Assembly (NCBI GenBank): GCA_022266195.1 | Contig: WHVY01000003.1 | Coordinates: 5,828,001 to 5,892,000 of the forward strand | DNA from: Tetranychus cinnabarinus | Taxonomy: Eukaryota > Arthropoda > Arachnida > Trombidiformes > Tetranychidae | DNA length: 64,000 nt | Reading direction: 5' to 3' | Part shown: positions 1 to 12,695 of the stretch, piece after piece | Numbering within the stretch: the first letter of the stretch is position 1 | Layout of the letters: each line of letters begins with the position of its first letter | Program-made: the position numbers and the translations under genes | The notes under the pieces: generated by a model | Seen by the model: only the letters and a program-made list of their open reading frames with translations | Told to the model about the DNA's origin: nothing | The model's database searches: none

Positions 1-21
1 ATTTCAATATAAGTATTCAAG

Positions 22-1238
22 ATGAATATTTTAAACAAATTGTTCAACTGGATGTCAAATAAAAACATCAAAAAATATCCAAAAGTGTCGATGAATTCAT
101 TCTCATCTCGATTCAATCTGATTGTTTCATCGACAAATGGTTTGCTAGGGAATGGCTTGTTTATTTTGTTGTTTGTTTCAACTCAGCTGAAATTTTGGGT
201 CAAATTAGGCTACATTTCACTGGATTCAACATTTTCGGTTCACCCAGAAACCATAATCTACTGTTTCATTGAAATCTATCTCTTAAGCCTTTTTCACTTT
301 AAATTTAATGAGAAGTTTCTAACCCAAGTTCACCAAATATGGAAATCGTTAAACATTGACTCTGACCATTCAACTCGACGTTATTTTTGGACCAGAGAAT
401 CAAGTTACCGTAAAATGATCACAATTAGTTACTTTTCTATGGGGGTCTCCGTACTGTTAGTACATGCAGCCTCCTGGCCTTTTGCATCGATTAGTCCATC
501 CGAGTACTCAATTGAAATGCTATTGAGCGAACCATCAGTCAAATTTTGGTCTGAAATACTTTCAGACATTGTTCTTTATCCAGTCTGTCTGATGCAGGAT
601 TTTATTATAATTGATTCTGCATTTTTGGCCCAATCTGCTCTCCATTACATCAACAATCGACTTGTAATGATAGATAAACAGTTGAAGATGAACGATATGA
701 AATTGGACATTAAAGTCATTCAGGATTTGAGAGTGAAATATGTGTTAACTCATCGTTTGGTGAAAAGATTGGGTTCATTCGTGAATCCCTGTTTATTTGG
801 CATATTTTCATATTACGTCTCAATTTTGAATGTCAAAATATACAAAATACTGTTCATTGAACACAATCAGTTCTATTTAACTGTTGCATTAATTGAATTC
901 TTCGGCACGATCACTGAATTGTTTTTACTTATTATACCAATTGCTACAATCACAACAAAATCTCGTGAATTTCATAAGACTTTGTACAAACTAACCTTTA
1001 ACACTGATTCATTTCACTATCTAAATGAGGTGAACATTTCTCGAATTTTTCAATCTTCTGCTAAAACAATTAATGGCTTTACTTTTTCTTGCAGATTTCA
1101 CTATTTCTCTATCGGATGAGCTTCAATAATATTGGATTCTCGTTTGGAGGCATTTTCATGATAACGCCAGATTTCACATCTTCATTGATTGCTGTAACGT
1201 TTACGATCATTATTGCAATTCCATCATTTATATCTTGA
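22..1238 (+). CDS. Gustatory receptor family protein (Gr-A), intact
   Basis: Two exons, 22-1029 and 1095-1238, joined by a 65-bp phase-0 intron (GTGAAC donor, TTGCAG acceptor), give a 383-residue protein. It has about seven hydrophobic segments and no signal peptide, as expected for the arthropod gustatory receptor family of ligand-gated channels in the plasma membrane of chemosensory neurons. The intron falls right after an Asn-Glu pair. The last exon carries a glycine-rich GFSFGG turn and ends in IAIPSF, features shared with every receptor of the array at 33.8-53.3 kb. The phase-0 intron before the last membrane segment is typical of the family. The ATG at 22 aligns with the start of its near-identical inverted paralog at 52078-53294 (about 21 differences in 383 residues by eye). 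The ligand is unknown. Family assignment rests on topology, gene structure and array behaviour. Confidence 0.85.
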
Positions 1239-3298
1239 ATATTAAGCTAATACTTTAAATAAATGTCGATCATTTCAGAAAAAATCCAAATTAAAAAGTT
1301 TGAGTTTCACACGAATTTGATTACTTTATATTTCTCTCGGCTCTTTCAAACTATCCAATTTAGTTATATGGACACACAACTCAAATTTTCGAGTCTTTGG
1401 CAGCAGTCTTTGCATTAGACTTGCAAGTTTAACCAGAAAATTGGTTTATTCACCAAGGTATGGGTTAAGATGAGTTTTGTTTGTTGAATAAGTTGTTGCT
1501 CGTGCATTTACAACGCAAAAATCATGACCCAAATGCGCTAATGGAAAATTATTAAATTTTATTGAATTATTAATTAGTAAAAGATTGAATTAGTTAAAGA
1601 ATTATGATTTTAGGTAATGCCATTCTGGAAATATTGAGTCTCAAAGTTTTAAGGCCAATGACCAATATCAAGAGAACTGTTGATAAATGGAAAAAAGTGT
1701 TTGGTAATTGATGAGCACAAACAATATTTACACACAAATAATAAGTTTCATCTCTTTAACTCTTACGGCCAAAGAAAAAGATCGGTTTAACTGGAAATCG
1801 AACTAATCTGTTTTACAGAAAAAGAAAGGTTCTAGTTCTCGAAATAAGTATTATACATTGTATCATTGATCATCACTGAAAATTCACATCATTAAAGAGA
1901 GACATGGACATGACCATCATGCCATGATAGGCCATGTTGAATGCTTGTTCAATACTCGAATTGATTAAATGCCAATTTAATTGTCGATTGTACTAAACAA
2001 ATAGGTTGACGTTATTTGAAAAATTGTTTTATAGATGAAAATCAAAAGTATTTTTGCATGTTTTGAATCAATGCCAAGTGAATAACAATAGTCGATATAA
2101 TTAGCCTTCAATTTCACTCTGTATTCCTAACTCATATTGTAATAAAGGTATTATTTGTATTATTTGTGTCCATCGGTTCATGTACTCGATGTTTAAACAA
2201 GTTTTTCATTGTAACCTGAGTCTAGAAATTAGACGTTCTTTTCGTTCGAGTGCAAAGTTGGTCCTTTGTTAAGGGCATAAAATTGAGTCAACTTGTTCAC
2301 TTAAAAGATTTCTCTGGTCCACAGTTTCTAGAAAATTGGATTCAAAATTGAAACTTGGATCTCCTTTGTACAGTCGATTTTTCACCAAACTTTTACTCTT
2401 TCCTCGAAAGATAAAGTTTTGCATAAAATCCTGACCCAACAATGAACCATAAACCTGAATAGCAAACAAGTTTTCCTCCTCGCTAAATGTTATTGAATTC
2501 GGATTCTACATCTTTCCCCAGCCTCTATTTTCATGAATTATCAAAGATCTAATTCTGAAGTGGTTTTCGTTTTCAATAGTTGAATTAGGGCTTTCGCGCT
2601 GTGTAATTTTTTTGTTAATAGAACCCGCTCAGTTCGGCCACAATTTTGACGCAAATTGATACATTGGCTTTTTATATTGTTCAGATGAATAGACTGTATC
2701 AATTGTCGTTGCAGTTAGTACCTTTCATCTAGTTACTTCAATTTCAACCATTCAATCCATTTGTTCAATTTAAACTTGATATCGACCAAGATTTTTATCA
2801 ATATTTACTGACCATTCAAATTGGTACTTTCTTTGCTCAATTCAACCTCATGTTGCTCATGTTACTATTGCTCCATCATATCATTTGACATTCCAATGAA
2901 ATATCAATTTCATTAGCTTTTGTCTTAAATTATCTTTTCGTCAAGTGACTCGAGTATCATGGACGAACAAATATAGCATTTAATGTAATTTAATGAATCC
3001 CAGTACAAATGATAAAAAATTTACTCCCATTAAGACTGTTTTGAAATTAAAATTTGAATAGATGAACGTTATTGTCCCATTTAATCACGAAGATCATGTT
3101 TATAGTCATAATCATCATATCAACTGAAGAGTCGATCAATTGTTTTCTTGATACAATAACAGATAAAATTCCAATTCTAATTAATGTGCTTCAAGATTAT
3201 ATCAAGAAGAACAAAAAATACATTTCGATATCGACTAATGTTATCTGCATTGAGAGTGATCTGACATGTGTTAATATTTGATCTATGATGCGATTTTT
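1239..3298. other. Intergenic, no supported gene
   Basis: AT-rich sequence without a convincing coding exon. The first roughly 60 bases still resemble the 3' flank of the paralogous receptor gene near 52.0-52.08 kb (on the other strand), so the duplicated unit extends a little past the stop codon. A 66-codon minus-strand frame at 2269-2469 contains a short LLGQDF stretch that faintly recalls retroelement protease remnants, but this is too weak to annotate. Confidence 0.5.
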
Positions 3299-3302
3299 GT
3301 GT

Positions 3303-3309
3303 ATAAAAA
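3303..3309 (+). promoter_or_regulatory. TATA box of the lipocalin gene
   Basis: TATAAAA lies 84 bases upstream of the lipocalin ATG in a GTATAAAAAG context. This would place transcription start near 3335 and leave a 5' leader of about 60 bases. Seen directly in sequence; function inferred from position. Confidence 0.6.
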
Positions 3310-3392
3310 GAGGCTTTGCCGTCAACCTAAAGCCATAACATTCATTTCTTGCTATTTGATTACTAAATTTACTTTCAAACTTAAAGTTAAAA

Positions 3393-4276
3393 ATGAAATC
3401 AACTCTATTTGTTGCTTTAATTGCTCTTGCAATTTCAGGTTCATTTGCAGTTTTACTCAAAGGTTCATGTCCAAAACCAGAGAAACCCAAAGTTGATAAT
3501 TGGGCCTTTTCAAATGTAAGTTTACTTTCACTCCAATCGTTATTGTTATTAATTTCATCTAATTAGCTTCTAGGAGACTGGAAGGTCTTATATCGAAGTG
3601 AGGAAACTGTTCCAAGATCAGTCTGGAACACCCTTGAAATTCATCACCTTTACCCTGGAAAAGTCGTCATGATTGAGTTTGGTAATGCTCGCGACAAGTA
3701 AGTTTCAGTTAAAAACTTGTTTATTGTATCATCTTATCATAACTTAAATTAATAACTTTATTTGATTCTTCAAGTGATGTAAAGTCACTATTTGACTCAT
3801 ACATGGACATGACTGTTGGTGATTTTGGTGGTAAATCATATTACGATGTTCACACCAATGAATTTGATCCCTACTCATTCAACTTCACAACCTCAGGTAA
3901 ACAATGAATTTTCATCTTTCCGTTGATGCAAAGAGTTTCAATAACACTTGACATTTATTTCAGATGGACATCAAGGCCAGATCACGGTACTTTATTTTGG
4001 TCGCCCTAAGTATGCTGAAGCCCTCTTGGCAAGTTGTGTTAAAATTGATGAGACAGTTGTTGATGGTAAGAAAATTATTAAAAATTACTTTATTTAGTTT
4101 AATCATACAATAATTTTTACTAACATTTTTAATGCTCGTTTCATTGTTTATTAGTCAAAACATGGTTCATTTCAAAAACTGAATATATTGATTACCTTCC
4201 AAGTGAGGTTACAAGTTTTGTTAAATCATTCACTGGACAATCATTGACTGAAGTCTGTCAAGGAAGCTTCTGTTAA
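3393..4276 (+). CDS. Secreted lipocalin / apolipoprotein D-like protein
   Basis: Five exons: 3393-3515, 3567-3697, 3775-3896, 3964-4065 and 4155-4276, all with GT-AG introns of 51-89 bases and matching phases (0, 2, 1, 1). They encode about 199 residues. A hydrophobic signal peptide (MKSTLFVALIALAISGSFA) is followed by a Cys-Pro start of the mature chain. The lipocalin signature begins with a Leu-Gly-Asp-Trp stretch at the start of exon 2, in the position of the family's conserved G-x-W. Alternating strands follow, with cysteines near the middle and the C-terminus able to pair. Lipocalins are extracellular carriers of small hydrophobic ligands (haem, bilins, pheromones, xenobiotics). The ligand cannot be read from sequence. 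A TATA box lies upstream. The exon joins are my own reconstruction. Confidence 0.8.
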
Positions 4277-7200
4277 TCAAGTTAATCAAACGCATAACCA
4301 AGCAACATATTAATAATAATTAAATTTACGCAAACAGTTAATCTCTTGATTTTTTTCAATGTAAAAATTCGTAAACAAGAATATTAAATAATTATCAAAG
4401 ATAAATTTTCGTTCCATTTCGAGTTCTCTTCAGATTGCTCAAGGTTCATTAAAATTTGTTTAGAACCTAGTTTATTGATATTCCAATGCGAAAGACAGAG
4501 ATGGGTGATACTTCAGATGAACAACAAACTCATATTTTTATCTCAACTTCACCATGTGAGTATCTTTCAAATCTTTGAGTCGCTGAAGATAATGACGAGA
4601 TTATCTTCAGCAAACTTCTTGGAACTTAAGAAGCTGAGAAAAGGTGGCTTTTAGTGACCAAGACTGTGGTTAACATATGATTTGTTCATTCCAATGCAAG
4701 CTTTGAGGGTTACAATCAGCTTATTGTATCAAAGAAAAACTCATATTTAATACGAAATTCAGCCAAAATAAACACAATCAATATTCCATTTAAATGATTT
4801 GATCAACTATTCCAATGAACTTGCTGACGCTCATATGTTAATCAGTAAATCAGCAATAGATTTAATGACTTCATTATTGATCAAAAGATCTATTTCGTGA
4901 TGAGAAGGATAACCATCAAAAACAGCTAATTGTTATTTTACCATTTCTTTATCTTTAGGACAACGTCCGACTTTTTTGCAGTCGAATTGGTCATAAAACT
5001 TGTTCTTACGTTCTTGTATTCTCATGGCCTTTATCTCAGGCCTATTCAGTCAAATTGCTAGTAAAAAGAGTTTTGTGAACAGTCATTACCACAGGTGATA
5101 TGTAATTGTATTCAGTGAATGATTTTGATTAAGAAACAGGTTATCCTTGAAAGTTAACACTTAGGGTTAAATTGTCTGTCAACATGAAAAGCGTGTAACT
5201 GGTTTACCATTTCTGAACGTACCTTTTGTCAAATGCATCAATCATCAGGCCCAATCAATTATGTATCGATCGTTAAATTGTAAAATATTATTGTTAAAGT
5301 TCATTGAATTTATCAAAAAAACTAGTTTCAATTGATTTTACTGAGCAGACTTTGGGTTAAAGACAAGATAAAACATTGTAAACCCAATCGATGGTCATTT
5401 CAATGGATTTGGGTTCATCATCTTTTTGAGGCGTAAAAATGATTGGTAATTTGATAATCTTTATTGTTGAACAATACTAACAATATTAGTTGAAAATCAA
5501 ATTCAACCTTCCCTGAATCTATTTTTAATCTATTCAAAGTGACAAAAGTCTGATTAATTGTGGGTGAAAATTAATTGAAACACATAAATAACATTGAATT
5601 GATGCAGGACGTCATAAAATTTCAATAAATCGGTGTTGATTTTTTTATCGATCTGAGTCAATTCTTTATTTTAATCAATAAACAACAGTTAAAACCATCA
5701 AACTTATCAAATTCAGTTAGATTTGAGTTTAATTTTGAATGAATTGTTACAATGAGTGGATAACCCATCAATATTGAATTGAATCGATCGTTTTTCTTAG
5801 TACATTGGCAATGTTTCTTTATAATAATTTCCCGTTTGCGTTATTGTTAGCAATTTGCCAAGTAAATTATTTGGTCGATTGATATTTAAATTTATTGTCC
5901 AGTCAATTATCGGTTACTTTTAGCTTAATTGCTTGGTTAAATGAGCAACCAAGGCTGACTTGAAATTATTGTTGCCAATGAATTGATGGAAACATGTTAA
6001 TTTATTGGGGAAACAGGAAAGATTAGGTTATGAAGCAAATTTCATGCAATAAAAATCTTGAATAAAGATCAAAACTGTGTTAGTCTTGAAAAAAGGATGA
6101 AATTGCTGGTTAAGATATGCTAATCGTCAAATGTCGTGTTGCTCATTCAATGATTAGCGTCGCATTGGGTGAAATGTTTCTAATTGCTATCAAATGGCAA
6201 GTTAAAACAAGATCAAATGCTGATGATTAAAAGACGGAGAAACTGAATCACTAATAAAATATTGTGCCCAGAGCTGATTAATTAATAAACCAGAGTCTAT
6301 GTCTTAAACCCTTTTTTTTACCTGAAGGTAAAGTTGCAATTCACTGTGAAATTATGTTCACATCCGAGAGACATTTTATTAAATAATATGAAATGAGAGC
6401 ATTTGTATTACAGCGAAATTAATTGTGATTTGATTAAATTGGTTTTGTTATAATCACTTTTGATTGTGGATGTTAAGGCCTTTTAAGGTTTATCAACTTG
6501 TAAGTTTGCAATGAGATGAATGTCCCTTTGTTTAGGTTGCCCCTTATTGGATAACAGCCTTTCCTTTGTTTCGTAATGGGTTAAGTTAATTTTCATTTTA
6601 TTTTGATTTTATTTTTATGTTTATTATCGTTTAATTATTGTTCAGTCTTTTGGATTTAGTTTAATTTCCTTTAATAACATGGTGTGTGAACATCCAGGTG
6701 AAGTAATCTTTGATGAAACTGTAAGTATGATTTTAATGGAAACGGATAGGTGAAGTTGGAAAGCAAAAACAAAAACAGCTTATTCAAGGTTTTTATGAAA
6801 ATGAACTGATGATTATCTTATATTCATTCACAGAGGGTTTCTTGTATCACCTTTATCGATGGGTTTGGTTGAACTGAAAGGGAAAGCTTCAAGGCGATTT
6901 TTGACTATCATGTGGCTGATATCGTCATGGATGATGGTGGTTATGAATTAAACAAATAAGCCTGATTTTGAAGTCATTTCCAATCTTTGTATCATTTCTC
7001 TCTGGTTTGGCTAATTCTCGGCTGGTTCTTGGCTGGTTCTCTCCTAATTATATGGATTAGTTAAACATTAGTCAATTGTTAGTTGGAAATCCCTTTATTT
7101 AATTCTAGTGGTTATGTTCGTTGATATCTTGCATGGCTTATCTTTTTCGTATCATTATCTAGCCCTTGACTGATTTCCGAGTCTCTGACCCTTCTCGTGA

Positions 7201-8465
7201 TTTTGATCTTACACATTGCTCTTATTGAGATATTAATCTAATATGTTGTTGAAACAAAAGCTATAATCTTGATATAAGAGTACAATGACAGTAAGTGAAA
7301 GCACATAATCACAATGAAAATAATGTCTTTAACTATGATTATCTATGTAATTTCACCAGCCTGTTAAAAGAAATGAACGATTCCTTTTGCTAATCAACTC
7401 AAATGTGTAATGTTTTCGTAAATTGTCTTTCATAATCAAGGTTAGGCAGATTGATTTCAATGGATAATGGCATAAGGTATACACAATTGTAAACCTGTAA
7501 CACAAGTAAATAACAAGTTCTGGTTGAGAAAGTGTTTATTTTAAACCATTACAACCACCAAAGCGGCAAAAAAAAACAAAAAAAGACATCACAATAAAAT
7601 GATTTCTTAAATCCATGAGAGTTTAATTTATGATCAGTGATAACCAACTTGTTTTTTATGATGAATTTTCATGACGACTCATTAAGACTAACAGGTTAGT
7701 TAATTTTGAATCAAGGTTACTCGTGTTATCAACATCACTCTCAAATCTCACAATAACCTAACGTTCAATAAAAATTGATCATCATAGTTGTACTAATGTG
7801 ATGATTTAACGTCTATTAGATATTTAATACTAGGTTTACAATATAAAAAAACCAAGACTCCTTTGTTAGTGAATATCGATGAAAGATTAACAATCAAAAT
7901 GGTAAAGCACATGAGAAAATTTTGTTAGTTAATTTGACCCTTTGTAACATTGTTTTATCATGAATCAAAAATTATAGCTCAGTACATCTTGATTGGCAAT
8001 AATTGGAAATATCTTTGTATTGATGAGTTGAAAGCAAATAAACTCAATCAACAAAAAAATCTGCTGAAAAATTCAATCCATGTTACGATATTTCCCATTA
8101 CAGCAATATTTAAAACTAGTAAACGGTTACAATTTGTAATTAACTGAACAGAAGCATTCCATATCACCTTAAGTTTCATTATATTGAAGATTAGAACACG
8201 AAAAAATGGGGAAAAACTTGAATCAGGCTACTTTTCTGATGAGATATCTAGTAACAATTAAACTTGAAGTTGTTAATCTAATGAATAAGTTGGAAATACA
8301 TTCTTGTATTTTTAACATAGACAATGAACAGAATAATAAGGTTACTGGTTTTGATGATCTTATCTTAATTGCTTTTTAACTATCATTCACAGACTGATCA
8401 TAATGCCAAGACTTACGGTTTAGTTATGTATCCTGACTGATCAAGGAAAAGATTCATAAGTCGTG
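4277..8465. other. Long intergenic stretch, no supported gene
   Basis: About 4.2 kb of AT-rich DNA with many stops in all frames. One small motif stands out: an ATG at 6680 opens 14 codons (MVCEHPGEVIFDET) and runs straight into a GTAAGT donor at about 6722. This could be a tiny first exon, perhaps of the transporter downstream, but I found no acceptor that proves it. Nothing else is supported. Confidence 0.4.
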
Positions 8466-9534
8466 ATGAATCCAAGAACCGTTGAAACCATGAGTTTCGA
8501 GGCAATGGAAACAGAAAAGGCTACTTGGATGAAAAAGATCAACTCAATTCCCGGCATCGGACTCCTTATGGGCATGTTGTCTGGTATATTTTTGGCCACT
8601 GGAAGTTTAACTGTGAAATTGGTTCATTCACTATCAGGAATTGAAGTGGCCATAGCAAGGTAAATTTAAAATTTTTGAGCTCTCATGCTTTTCTCTGTCC
8701 ATCTAAATTTTTAGATCCTTGGTAACTGCTGTTGTCACTTTACTGATTGTCGTCTTTAACCGGGAACGTTGGATTCCTCCTGTTGGTGAAAAATGGCCTT
8801 TATTCATTCGAGCACTCACTGGCTGTTTGGCTTTACTTTTATCCTATTCATCACTCAAACTGATTCCTCTTGGTGATTCCCAGTCGATCGTGTTTTCATC
8901 TCCCGTTCTCGTCACAATTTGGGGCTTTTTATTGCTCAAAGAGCCTTGTGGTTTCATTCAAGTGTTTGCCTTAATTGCTGTTATGGTTGGCATTTTCCTC
9001 ATCTCACAGCCTAGCTTTTTATTTCCTGCTTCAATTGCCGTGTCATCATCTTCAGGATTGTCTGACCACACGATTGGTTTATTAATGGCTTTAGGTTCTT
9101 GCCTTTTTGCTTCGTGCACCTTTGTGTGTATGCGTCGTTTACCCAAAACACCGGCATCAATTGTAGTCTTTTGGTATTCCAGTTTTTGTACTGTTGCCGG
9201 TTTGATTGTTTCCTTTGTCAATGGATCTTTTAAATTGCCCGATTCAACTGGTGACTATTTATTACTCTTGGTGTGTGGATTGACTGGATTAGCTGGCCAA
9301 GGAATACTAACTTTAGCTTTAAAAGTTGAACATGCTGGACCAGTTTCCCTGGCTCGTTCAATTGAAATTGTGATGGCATTTATTTATCAAGTATCAGTTT
9401 TACATGAACCACTTTCAATGTATAGTTTACTTGGAGCCTTCATTTTAGGTCTTGGTGTGATTGCAGTTGGTCTTCATAAATGGTACCTTAGTGACCCTCA
9501 AAGATTCAAGCGTATATTTTGCTGTGAAAGTTAA
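8466..9534 (+). CDS. EamA-type (DMT superfamily) transporter, SLC35G-like
   Basis: Exons 8466-8659 and 8715-9534 (55-bp intron splitting an Arg codon) give 337 residues. Ten hydrophobic segments form two repeated EamA halves (roughly residues 30-165 and 190-325). The Ser-Ser-Pro-Val-Leu-Val stretch and the Lys-Glu-Pro after helix 4, repeated as His-Glu-Pro in the second half, are typical of the drug/metabolite transporter superfamily. The closest named group I recognise is SLC35G (SLC35G1 is an ER/plasma membrane protein in human). Substrate unknown. A GTG lies one codon upstream; the ATG at 8466 is used because this is a eukaryote. A second in-frame Met follows at residue 9. A 5' untranslated exon may exist upstream. 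Confidence 0.85.
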
Positions 9535-12500
9535 CCCAAAGAAAAACATTGACATTGTATAATTTGATTCTTAAACCTAATCCAGATTTACACAAATCCT
9601 TGGCTAGACCTCGCATGCAGGTTTGTTATTATTTGCAGCACATGAGTTAATATCACAGCCATTCATGTGCTTAATGTACATGTAAGATACTGAGCATCCT
9701 TAAACTCATTTGATAGAGATACAAAAGGCTTAAGTGCAACCATTGAAATAAACATTAATTCAACATCATTTGACGACAGAAAAAGGTGTGAAATTACATG
9801 AAACAAAGCTACAATTTAATCAGCTAGGAAACCATTCCTGGTAAACCAAAGTGATTACTGGTTTTGTTGTTTGTTATCTTGACAATGCTCAATGAAAACA
9901 TAGTAAATCTGGAAAGATGATCACTCACATTTCATTTTTACAATCATCGTAAAAATTGAGAATCGCTTTTAATCCAATGAAATCCAGAAAATACTAGCAT
10001 TGTAATTGATCTAAAGACCTTTTCGTTCAACCATTCAGCTTATTCACCAAGATTATATCTTTACATAAAACGGAATTACCTTTGAGTTGTAATTTAATTG
10101 TCTAACATTTACATACATAATAAAGGATTTAAGCAAACAATGATAAATCTCTTGTAACAATCACATTCATGGGTAAAAAAATCCAACCAACATTGCTAAC
10201 ATTGTAAGTCTTTTTTACATGTTGAACATAAAAAAAGATAAAATCAATGGTAATGTTTACATTTTCATCTCAAATCATTTCTTAATTGTTCACCTTGCAA
10301 AGCCAATAAGGATATAATATAAACATTTAAACAAAACTGTGTAATTAGCAAGTACAATGGATAATTGTGTGAACTATCATTTATAATTAATCACAAAATT
10401 ACCGTTGATTGTAAACCTTTCAAGGTCCATTAAGCCAGTAAATAAACCAGCTGATTCACAATGGCTCAAGTGGTTAACTTGTTACAAATCATCTTTTATT
10501 CATTATTGCTATTAAACCTCACCAATGATCGACCGATTTACCTGTGATATTTTCAATTTTTCAGCTTCTCAATTTTTTCAAAGCTTTTCAACTTGCACCT
10601 GAAAATCAGAGCTGTTGAGTGTCTGAAAACGCTGAATTAAAGACAGTCGGAACAAACGGCTTAAGATGTTACTCATAATAACATGTTACATGATACATGT
10701 CTAAGTATTGTATCGATAAATTAACCTTTTGAATTAAGCATTTACAGTTTATGCGATTCAAATGTCAATCCAATTGTTGAAAGGCTGAAAAGCTTATTGA
10801 CTATCAATGAATATCCAATTAGTTAATGAAAATGCTGAGCCTTCACTTGAAATGTCAAGCTGAAATTGCATTCTGTACAATTTTACTTGTAAAACAATTT
10901 ATTTAAGCTTCTAATACACAAATCAAGACTGAAAAGGTTAGCTTATTATTTAAAAGCCAATCAACAATTTATCAATTCAATTATTATTGATTCTTTGAGG
11001 AATCAAAATTTTCCTGAAAATGTGCCTTAAATGTAAAAACAGCATTTATTTTTAACATTTAACTGCAATATTAATCAAATATTGAGACTTGCTGCTTTCA
11101 TTATTATTATTGTTGCTCTTGTATTGTTCACAATTGATTGTTTCATTGTTATTATTGATGATAAAGATAGATTAATGAAAGTTCATTTTATTAACGGTAA
11201 AATTTTTAAACAAAAAATCATCAACAAAGTGATATTTCTGTTGCTGAGTGATCCGAGTTAACATTTTCATACCTTTTTAATGCAATCAACAACCAATAAA
11301 ATCAATAGTTATTATTAACATATTTAACTGATTAGTCGCCAATCGATCAATTGAAATGACATTGGTTGGGAAAAAAAAGTTAATAATGTGACTGAGAAAT
11401 GTAATAATGGGCCCAGCAAAAGCTAAAACTGACCACTGATCGATAGCCAAGCCTATTTTTTTGTTCCATTTTTCTGGTTACTTCTTTTTTTACAGCTACA
11501 GTTAATTAGACTAACCCTTTGACCGTATTGTTAATCCTAGCTTCCTGACCAACCTGTTTATTTTGACAAGACAAACGTCACGTAAACAAGGCAGGCTGTA
11601 ACCGGACTTGAAGCTCACCTGAGATTACATGTAAACCTAAAAAGAGACGCTTTCTCATGTCCTAACAAAGATTAACCTTTCTCATTTTCCCATGAACACT
11701 ATTAACATCACTTATAATCACCGGCATCATCTCTGCTTCAACAATTAATTTCATTTCCTTTCTTTATCTGATTTCATGATAATTTAAAACAATTGTATGA
11801 AAACTAGTGAACATTGAAAGGAACCGTCTTTTTCCGTAATAAAATTGTCAATCTAAAAGTAGATCTTTTACAGTTTATCAATGATCATTTTTTTTCACAA
11901 GCTAATCCCTTGGATTATTATTAGCTTGAAATGTTGTTGTATCTTTCCTTTTGACTCCTCAGGCAAAATGGCTTTTCTGGTAAACTCTCTTAAGCAACTT
12001 TGTTACTCTTTTATGCTGCTTTCTCTTTCTTTACACTTCGGGTTTGTTTGTGTGTCCTTGCCGTTAATCACTTATCCAGAAAAAGCACAAACAAGAATCT
12101 GGTATTAATGTTAGGCTAAATTTAGAGCTTATGGAATCCACATGATTTTTTGTTTCACCGAGCCTTGAACATTTAATTTTATGAAAATGGTTTACATTTG
12201 ATTCTCCTATGTATGGTAAAGTATGGCTCTTCAATCAACACTGTTGCTTTTATTAGTAACCAACTGTAATGATCCATTGTTATTGGAATATGGAATCGGA
12301 ACAATAGTTCAATTTGCGTATTCTCGCCAAATCTCGTCCATTCAATCATATTGATAAATAGATTTCAATATGATAAATATTATGCATATCTATTATATAA
12401 AGCAATTAGTCACTAAAATGGTAAATAATCTCATAGGAGGATCCAGTGTTCAACATATTTGTTGTTATGTATCATTATCTGTTCATCTGTTTTAACTGCT

Positions 12501-12695
12501 ATCACTTGACTTGAGTTGTTTCATCATTCTTGTTGTTCAAATTCATCATTTTGACTGCCTCTTTCTTTTTTTCCCTTTCTCTCTTGAACATCCTACATAT
12601 TTACAAGCGATGCCAGAAAAAAAACAAATGCAAATTTTTTCTTTTGTTAAAATAGTCAATTATTTACAATTTTTTACCAAATTTTATTTTCATGA
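9535..12695. other. Intergenic, no supported gene
   Basis: About 3.2 kb of AT-rich sequence, presumably the 3' region of the SLC35G-like gene (AATAAA-type motifs near 9747 and 10117) and then spacer. A 75-codon frame at 11881-12108 is hydrophobic but has no family signature, splice context or conserved feature, so it is not called. Confidence 0.5.

Noticed and set aside
2269..2469. 66-codon minus-strand frame with LLGQDFMQNF, recalling retroelement proteases
   Set aside because: Only one short resemblance, with no catalytic D-T/S-G, reverse transcriptase or LTR nearby.
3072..3281. 69-codon plus-strand frame with hydrophobic start just upstream of the lipocalin
   Set aside because: Ends before the lipocalin TATA box, has no splice link and no recognisable domain.
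6680..6721. Possible tiny first exon (MVCEHPGEVIFDET then GTAAGT)
   Set aside because: No partner acceptor can be shown; a 14-codon frame is weak evidence.
7950..8147. 65-codon plus-strand frame
   Set aside because: AT-rich composition, no domain or splice context.
11881..12108. 75-codon hydrophobic frame
   Set aside because: Random hydrophobic translation of T-rich DNA; no supporting feature.
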